Shown piece after piece: positions 57,587 through 64,000 of a DNA stretch of 64,000 nt. The DNA comes from Acytostelium subglobosum LB1 (Eukaryota > Evosea > Eumycetozoa > Acytosteliales > Acytosteliaceae). The stretch covers positions 1,432,734 to 1,496,733 of the forward strand of contig NW_012236530.1 in NCBI RefSeq assembly GCF_000787575.1. Reading direction: 5' to 3'. Position 1 is the first letter of the stretch. Each line of letters begins with the position of its first letter. The position numbers and the translations under genes were made by a program. Below the pieces are notes generated by a model. The model was not told the origin of the DNA. It saw only the letters and a program-made list of their open reading frames with translations, and searched no databases.

Positions 57587-57802
57587 AAAGTCCACCATCA
57601 CACTGAACAACCTAGAGTTTGGAAATGTGAATGGACTCGATGGCAGAGCTATAACATGTCAATCTGGACATCTCACGATGAACAACATCATCAACCATAT
57701 TGGAAGTCGTCTGTTTGATTGCCACATTTCCCAAAGATGTTCTTAAGAACATTGCAGTGTTAGATGGAAATCATCGAGTATGTTTCTTTAGTGCTGGAGT
57801 GA
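57587..57802 (+). pseudogene. Beta-helix-like family, copy F (3' fragment)
   Basis: Matches the STSTLNNLEFGNVNGL to DCHISQRCS block and the following GNHRVCFFSAGV codons of copies A and C. A short insertion after RCS gives TAA, and homology ends before the TM segment. Same orientation as D and may once have been continuous with it. Confidence 0.78.
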
Positions 57803-57851
57803 TACTATTTCCAGGATTCATTCCGAGTTTCCAGGGACACCAACTCTTGTT

Positions 57852-60216
57852 TTAATTGTTGGAAAGTGCGTTGATGAACTGTTTGGGATCGCGAAGTGAC
57901 TTGCGAGCACGATTGGCTATGATGTTGGCCTTGTTGATGTCTTTGGACACGTAAAGCTCAAAGTCGCGGTAGTCCAGCCATGTTTGCACGTCGTCCTGTG
58001 CAAATGAGTCGTCTTGGAGGTATCGTTCATAGAGGTCTCTGATCTCGGCTAATTCTGGAGTGGGTCTTTCACGCTGGTATGCAATGCAGCTCTGGAACAT
58101 CCTCTTGCTCACTGGAAGATATTGGAAGCATAAAGTATACGCCTCTTTCAGCTGCTTCATCGACACGCCCTTAGTTGTGAACAAATAATCGATCAAATAT
58201 ATCTTTGCCTCCTCCTGGCATTGTGGTCTTCCATCCATCATACGCATCAATTTCTGGAAAGTGATTGAATGATTGAGTGAGTAAGTGAGTGGAATAATTC
58301 CAATTGATTGATTGAGTGATTGTGATGTGGACAACTTACGGAGAAGATTGAGAGTATTTGTTTGAATGAATCGGCTCCATCCTTGATTTGGGATAGTTTG
58401 TGATCAAAGTATTGAATGATGTATGTTCGGTATGATGCCTGCTCGGTGATTGTTGGATGTGTTGATGTTGATGTGGAAGTTGGAATTGGGAATATCTGTT
58501 GAATTGATTGTTCAAAGCATTGTTGGATGGCACTGTCAAATGTGGCGTTGGATGCATTGCCAAGTACCATGCTATGGCGAATGAGTATGTTGATTCTTTG
58601 ATTCCACAGATTGATTGAGTTGGCATGCTTGGTAGTTGCCTTGACTGCTACGTCCATTGCTTCCTTGATCTTGTTCAATTGGATCAACAACTCGACATAG
58701 ATCAAGTATCCACTCTCATTAAGTACGCCATCCTTCTCAGCCTTGGTAAATGTGACCAACAAGAACTTCTCCAACAGTGCGAGCTAGTTGGTAATGTGTG
58801 TAAGTGATTGATTGATTGATTGAGTATGGAATGATTCCACGGGATACTTACCACCTGGTTGTTATCAATGGTTACTCGCTGAAGCAGTTTGTTGATGAAC
58901 TTGTTGATGCCTAGAAGCATGGCCTCACTCTTGATGCTGGCCATACCCTTGTCCAGTACGGAGAGGGTGCTGTTGATCAAGGGGATAGAGTCTGAGGCGT
59001 CTGACATGGCGATCGTGCCGACCTTTGCCAATGTGCCCATCTCAACCTTGGCCAACATCATCCATAATTTGGTATCATTGTTGGCAAAGTCCTTCTTCAA
59101 TGATTGAATGATCAGATCGCCCATCAACTTTCCAATCCTCTCAGTCTCTGCTGCGATCGTCAACGTAGCCTTGCCATTATTAATGAACTGTTGCACCAAC
59201 TTATAGAACTGCTTCCTGAACTCAAAGTCATTCTTGAAGTCTGTATGATTGATCCAGTGTTTGATTGAGTGAGTGGGTTGGAGTGGAATAGTTCCAGGTG
59301 GGTTAGTCATGGTTGATCACATGCGCAAGTGATAGTAATGTACATACTTGCGATGGCATTGTTAAAGACGATGGTGGCAATGCCTCCTTGAAGTGCAGGA
59401 CTGTTGCGAAGGGTGGTTGCGTTGTATATCTCCTCGCCAAACTCGATGAAGTTGTCCTTGCCAGCGGCGCCAGAGAGTTTGCTGTCGAGCTCAATCGAGT
59501 CTTGTGTGTTGGCCGCTGTGCCGTTGATCACGCGATCGGCATCCTCGACCGTCGACAGTCGGTTCAGGAGCACAGCGACGTACGACAGCTCCATCGTGAA
59601 GAAGTGATGCCAGAGCGAGTGGTCGGCTGGACAGTAGTGCAGGCCCAGCTGTATCAGACTGCGCGCGGCCTTTATATTCCTGTTAATCTCAAACTCAAAG
59701 GCGGCGGCCAATTTCCAGAGTTTGGCCGATCGTGGATTATGTTGCAGAGCCAATGAGAACACACGACCCGTGCCATCATTACTCGCTCTATTCAATCTAA
59801 CATTGAGATAACTGATCCACAATGCTTCATCCTTTGGGAATTTATGTACCAATCTTGCAAACAATATCATTGCATTCCTCAATGGTGATCTTAGTCTATA
59901 ATCAAAGTCTATGTCTAATGTTCGATCGATTGATTGAATGAGTGAGTATGATTGATTGATTGAATGAATGAATGAATGATTGAATGAACATACTCATCTC
60001 TCTTCCTTTCTTGTGAACTGTTTGATCGAGGTCGAGTTCAAACTTGATGTATTGGAGGTAGTCGTGCTTCTTTGGTGCCTTTCTGACCATCTTTTGTTCA
60101 AACTCCTGTCTCTTGTTCATTATCTCCTTGCATTCACTCTTTGACAATACGCCCATTCTAACAATCTTGAGCGTATCATCAAGTAGTTGATCAACATTAA
60201 AGAATACTCTATCCAT
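57852..60216 (-). CDS. utp6: U3 snoRNA-associated protein 6 (UTP6)
   Basis: HAT-repeat subunit of the UTP-B module of the small-subunit processome, needed for U3-guided cleavage of pre-18S rRNA in the nucleolus. Five exons (59994-60216, 59348-59914, 58852-59240, 58340-58783, 57852-58253) give about 674 residues. The N-terminus (MDRVFFNVDQLLDDTLKIVR, KSECKEIMNKRQEFEQKMVR, YLQYIKFELDLDQT) is the conserved UTP6 head. HAT motifs such as DEALWISYLNVRL, SAKLWKLAAAFEFEIN, TKLWMMLAKVEMGTL and VQTWLDYRDFELYV recur to the end. Introns 2, 3 and 4 each carry one TGGAATNNTTCCA palindrome (59284, 58827, 58290) and sense-strand CAAT repeats. The stop is only about 50 bp from the copy F fragment region. Confidence 0.93.
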
Positions 60217-60410
60217 ATCTCTCTATCTCTTTATCTCTATCTCTATTATGATTAATGTGCTATTAAAACACAAGTTATGAATTGATTCGTTCGTCTGCAG
60301 TCACTCACGCGCGACTACACGAACTTAATGTTTTTTTAATGTTCGTGTGGTTTGTGCGAGGGTAAGGGCGAGGGCAAAGGTTGACTCAACCCTCGACCGA
60401 GGGTCTAGTT

Positions 60411-62860
60411 CTACAAGTACTTCAATAGATGATTGAGTTTGAATGACTCAATAGTGATCCTATTGTTAAAGTCTCTTATTCCATGTCTTTCCTTGCCGAG
60501 CATCTTTAGAATATATGGCTTGCCATTTGATGACAACTCCTCCACAAGCATCGATGTGTTGGCAAAGTGTACATTCTCATCCTGCATTCCATGTATAACA
60601 ATCAATCTATTCTCCCTATTATATTACATTACAAGTTAGTAAGTAATCAATCAATCAATCAATCATGCGTCCAATGTTGACTTACTCATCAGGGAATTGA
60701 TCAAGATAAGATAGGACATTGCCATTCTTGTATCCTTTGGGACTGTTGGCTGGAGTGTTCATGTATCTCTCGGTGTAGCCAGTGTTGTAGGACTCCCAGA
60801 AGGTGACTGGTGCTCCACTGATCGCAATCTTGAAGATGTCTGGGCGTTGTGCAATGCCCATAAGTGCGAGGTATCCACCGTAGCTCCAACCAGTGATGGC
60901 CACACGTGCCAGATCAATGGGCACTGATGCGTTGGCAAGGTACTCGAGTGCCTCGACTTGGTCGGGGATCTCGATGGTGCCCATGGCCTCGCGCAACTGT
61001 CCCTCGAATGCAATGCCTCTGTTGTCCGATCCAGTTCCATCGACAATGACCGAGATGAATCCAAAGCTGCTGTAGAACTGACGTGCCAAGCTGTATGTGT
61101 TGCGAACGAGTTGCACGTGGGGACCACCATAGACCAGCACGACGACTGGGTACTTGCGCGATGGGTCGTGGTTCTCGGGCAGCTGGTAGCGGCCGTAGAT
61201 CTGGCGACCCTTGGAGTTCTGGAACTTGAACAGTGTGGATGGTCTTAGCTTGACGCTGGGGTTGGGCTTGCCTGTGAGGATAGCTGTCAGTGGCGAGGGT
61301 GTGGGCAGACGTGCGCCCTCGGCAAACTCGAGTCGACACACCAGACTGACAGGGGCGTTGGTTGCAGATGAGTAGTTGGAGACGAACTTTGTGTGGTCGG
61401 GCGACACGGCGATCTGGTCGTGGTCGTGCGACTCGATCGTTAGACGACGGATCTCCTGTGTCGAGGGCGCCGTGTCGTAGCTGCACACATAGAGATGGTT
61501 CTCGAGAGGTGTTTCGCGGTTGGCTTCAAAATAGACCAACTTGCGCTGCTTGTCCACGCTAACAATGTTGGTCACGACCCACTCGCCACTCGTCAACTGT
61601 CTAGTCTTGACGTCGGTGTAGCCGGCCGACCATGATAGGTGATAGATATGTCTGTATCCCGATCGCTCGCTCGTCCACAACAGACTTGATCCATCCAAGA
61701 AGGTCAGGTGATCAGTCACATTGACCCAGTACTGTGGCTGAGACTCTTGAATGAGCACTGATGTGGTGGCTCCGCCAGCATTGCCAAAGCATGACACGGG
61801 GATGGTGACCAGCTCGAGACGCTGCTGGAGACGGTCGACCAGCTGTACCCACACCACCTGTCCATCGGGCGTCCAGTCGCCGCGCACATAGTACTCGGCC
61901 CACGGGAACACTGTGCTCAAGTCGAGCATGTTGCGCTCGACGCTCAGTGCGCCATTGCTGTCTGTGGTGAATGTCAGCAGACCGAGCTTGACACGTGAGT
62001 TCTCATCGCCAGCGAGCGGATACTTGTAGTGCGTGAAGGTGCCCTCGTATCCATGCTCGGGAATGTGGAAGTCGCGCACATTGCGCTCGTCCTCCTCAAA
62101 GTAAAAGATCTGGTACTTGTTGGCGCTGGTCAGCTTTGGTGCCCACCAGTAGCCAGTGTAGCGCGAGAACTCCTCCGAGTAGACAAACTTGGCCTCGCCC
62201 GACGACAGGTATGGCGAGACGTCGTGCGAGTGCGTCAGACGGTGGCGCTGCTGGGTCTGCAGGTCGGTCACCCACAGGTCATTCTTATCGATGAATGCCA
62301 CCATCTTGCAATCGGACGACAACTTTGGATCATAAGTATCGGCGTTCAACTTTTTAAGTTTGGGCTGTTCGATTGTTGCGCCGGCCACATCAATCGTATA
62401 CAAGTCATTGCCCATCGCTGCCAAGAAGTGCTTAGTATCCTGATTGAACTGATACGAAGAGATACCCGTGCCAACAGTTCTCTGTCTCTCCCTCATCAAC
62501 TCCTCCTCCAATGACATCTTTCCAGTTGATGCTTTATAATAGAACAATGGCTTCATTACTTGTGATTGATTGATCATGTGATTGAGTTAGTATGTGTGAT
62601 TGATTGAATGAGTGATGTAACATACTTGATTCCTTTTGACAGTTGTCTAGGTTGATGTAGTTGATGGTCATGTTTGATTGAGTGGCAGAGCTGGATAAGA
62701 AGAATACATTGTTGTCTTTATCAAACGTATACTTTGATGGCAATCTAGTATATTCATCCATGCATAATAATCTTGCAATGTCATCCTTTGAATATTGTAC
62801 ACCATTATGATCAACCATTGTCTTTGACCTTAATACAGCAGCTGACATTGTTATACTCAT
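60411..62860 (-). CDS. Dipeptidyl peptidase, family S9B (DPP8/9-like)
   Basis: Serine peptidase removing N-terminal dipeptides after Pro or Ala. Three exons (62626-62860, 60686-62558, 60411-60615) give about 770 residues. An N-terminal beta-propeller region (ISSYQFNQDTKHFLAAMGN..., VYSEEFSRYTGYWWAPK) precedes the alpha/beta-hydrolase domain. The Glu-containing EEFSRYTGYWW block matches the DPP IV family motif that binds the substrate amino terminus. The catalytic Ser is in TGWSYGGYLALMG (about residue 635), Asp in HGMQDENVHF and His in KERHGIRD in the last exon. No signal peptide or membrane anchor is visible, so a cytosolic DPP8/9-like enzyme is favoured over membrane DPP IV. The last intron splits the propeptidase domain shortly before Asp and His. 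Confidence 0.92.
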
Positions 62861-63124
62861 TATATATCAGTATATATCTGTATCTGTATATATCTCTTTT
62901 AATTAATTAATGTCTCTTTGAAATTGAATGTGAACAACAATGTTGCAAGTCATGTCAGGTCGACGTGTCTCTACGTTTGACTTCAAATTTTGAAAAATGA
63001 TCGTGATTTGATGTTCATTCGCCCATTCTCATTCATTCAATCATTCACTCATTCATTCCAACTTATTACAACAAGATAATACATACATAACATACATATA
63101 TACAGATATAACATATAGATAAGA
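62861..63124. promoter_or_regulatory. Divergent promoter, DPP and nucleoporin genes
   Basis: 264 bp between outward-facing start codons, with TATATATC-type repeats on the DPP side (62861-62900), CATT repeats in the middle (63020-63060) and ACATACATATATACAG before the + gene. It must serve both directions; no specific site recognised. Confidence 0.5.
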
Positions 63125-64000
63125 ATGAGTGAACAAGTTGATGTTACACATCTTAGATTCGTAGACTTGAAGAAAGATTTAAATAGTGTTTTTATAAAGA
63201 GTGATGAGGATAATGATCAGGAGTTTGAAGATGATTCTACATTGTTACAAGTGTCCAATATATTTGGTTATATATTCTTTGTAAACAATGATAATAGACG
63301 TCTACATATTGCTTCTATAAACCCATTACTCAAATCTCTACAGTCTTATAATGTCCACAACAATAACAACAAGGCCAAGATCACAGACTTTGGCTCTGAC
63401 TCTGACAAAAAGAACATCGTACTAAATGCGAGAACACTTGCACCAAACGTACAATCATTGCAACTTGATATCCTGTCACAAGACATGACCGAGGTCAAGA
63501 CCACCCTATCACTCTCACATGACGAACAACTACTCGCTATCGCATGCGGCTACGAACTTCAAGTCTTCTCAATCTTTGATCTCATTTCAAATGTAAGTCG
63601 ATCACCATTCCAATCACTCTCGTTTAATGACTAACTCAATCAATAACTTATCTATGATCAGAACAACAACAAACCTTTTGCCGACCTGAGGTTCGATGAT
63701 GCGTATATAAACACGATTTGCTGGAACCCGAGTAGACATGAACTATTGGTTACAAGCGAAGAGAGAGGCCTGTTTCATGCAGTTATCAAGGCAACAGAGA
63801 ACGACTCATCAAAGCCTATTATGTTGCGATCGACGGATGTCATTGTAGCATGTTGGAATGAATCCACAGATAAACATGACGAGATATTTGTTGGATGTCC
63901 CAATGGTGACATTGAGCTAATCACTCTTGCATCGCCCGAGTCCAAACCCAAGCTTCGACTCCATATACCCGATTACTTCAGCGATAATACCCATATTAAT
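63125..64000 (+). CDS. Probable Nup214/Nup159-like nucleoporin, N-terminal propeller (partial)
   Basis: Cut by the window end. Exon 1 is 63125-63592 (156 codons); exon 2 starts at 63662 and is open to 64000. The visible part reads as an irregular beta-propeller: STLLQVSNIFGYIFFVNN, TLSLSHDEQLLAIACGYELQ, YINTICWNPSRHELL, VIVACWNESTDKHDEIFVGC. The order of a head, LLxVSNxxGxxF, and later xxxWNP blocks matches the N-terminal domain of Nup214/Nup159, which docks the DEAD-box helicase Dbp5 on the cytoplasmic face of the pore. The match is moderate; another WD-like protein cannot be excluded without the FG-repeat C-terminus. The intron holds sense-strand CAAT. Confidence 0.55.

Noticed and set aside
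9531-59296. Reading the GGAATNATTCC palindromes as heat-shock elements
   Set aside because: Heat-shock units need GAA and TTC spaced by two bases in inverted order; here the spacing is three and sites lie in introns.

Overview
The window looks like nuclear DNA of a dictyostelid social amoeba (Amoebozoa). The evidence is two FNIP-repeat proteins, microbial-type terpene synthases, a Rhesus-like transporter, a RasGEF with a DEP domain, short GTATGT/GTAAGT...AG introns rich in CAAT repeats, AT-rich spacers and GC-richer exons. It is less AT-rich than D. discoideum; the species cannot be named from the sequence. Genes are closely packed, commonly tail to tail with under 100 bp between them, and one pair overlaps. 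Exon limits below were read from splice sites and reading-frame continuity.

Layout: 3-1690 TFIIH subunit p52 (+). 1764-3596 FNIP-repeat protein (-). 4459-7624 two tandem terpene synthases (+), the first broken. 8695-12404 coiled-coil/WD40/C1 protein (+). 12577-12834 small unknown protein (-). 15934-18595 RasGEF (+). 18679-20289 Rh-like ammonium/gas channel (-). 22088-26163 large secreted, probably GPI-anchored repeat protein (+). 26138-28118 divergent signal-peptide Hsp70-like protein (-), overlapping the previous gene by 26 bp. 28310-28741 NTF2/SnoaL-like protein (-). 29266-30848 cytochrome P450 (+). 31248-31879 PrxQ/BCP peroxiredoxin (+). 31973-34851 Elongator subunit 2 (-). 36632-40644 full-size ABCG transporter (+). 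40818-42732 second FNIP protein (-). 42936-43808 five-TM protein (-). 44342-44780 small mitochondrial membrane protein, COX7C-like (-). 45193-47507 diflavin reductase NDOR1/Tah18 (+).

From 47.7 to 57.8 kb the window turns into an accessory region. It holds one intact and five broken copies of a type I membrane beta-helix-like gene family. Among them sit a whole Crinkler/RHS-type effector-like gene (SAM, P-loop NTPase, nuclease-like domain) and a nearly pristine IS630/Tc1/mariner DNA transposon with 72-bp inverted repeats, a TA target duplication and an open transposase gene. Housekeeping genes resume after it: UTP6 (57852-60216, -), a cytosolic-type dipeptidyl peptidase of family S9B (60411-62860, -) and the start of a probable Nup214/Nup159-like nucleoporin (63125 onward, +).

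The core genes serve unrelated housekeeping roles: TFIIH repair and transcription, tRNA wobble modification, Fe-S assembly, 18S rRNA processing and nuclear pore. They do not form a pathway cluster. The most interesting material is the 47.7-57.8 kb nest, a recurrent 13-bp palindrome found once in many introns (TGGAATNATTCCA type), and the Hsp70-like protein with altered ATPase residues. No tRNA, rRNA or CRISPR array was found.
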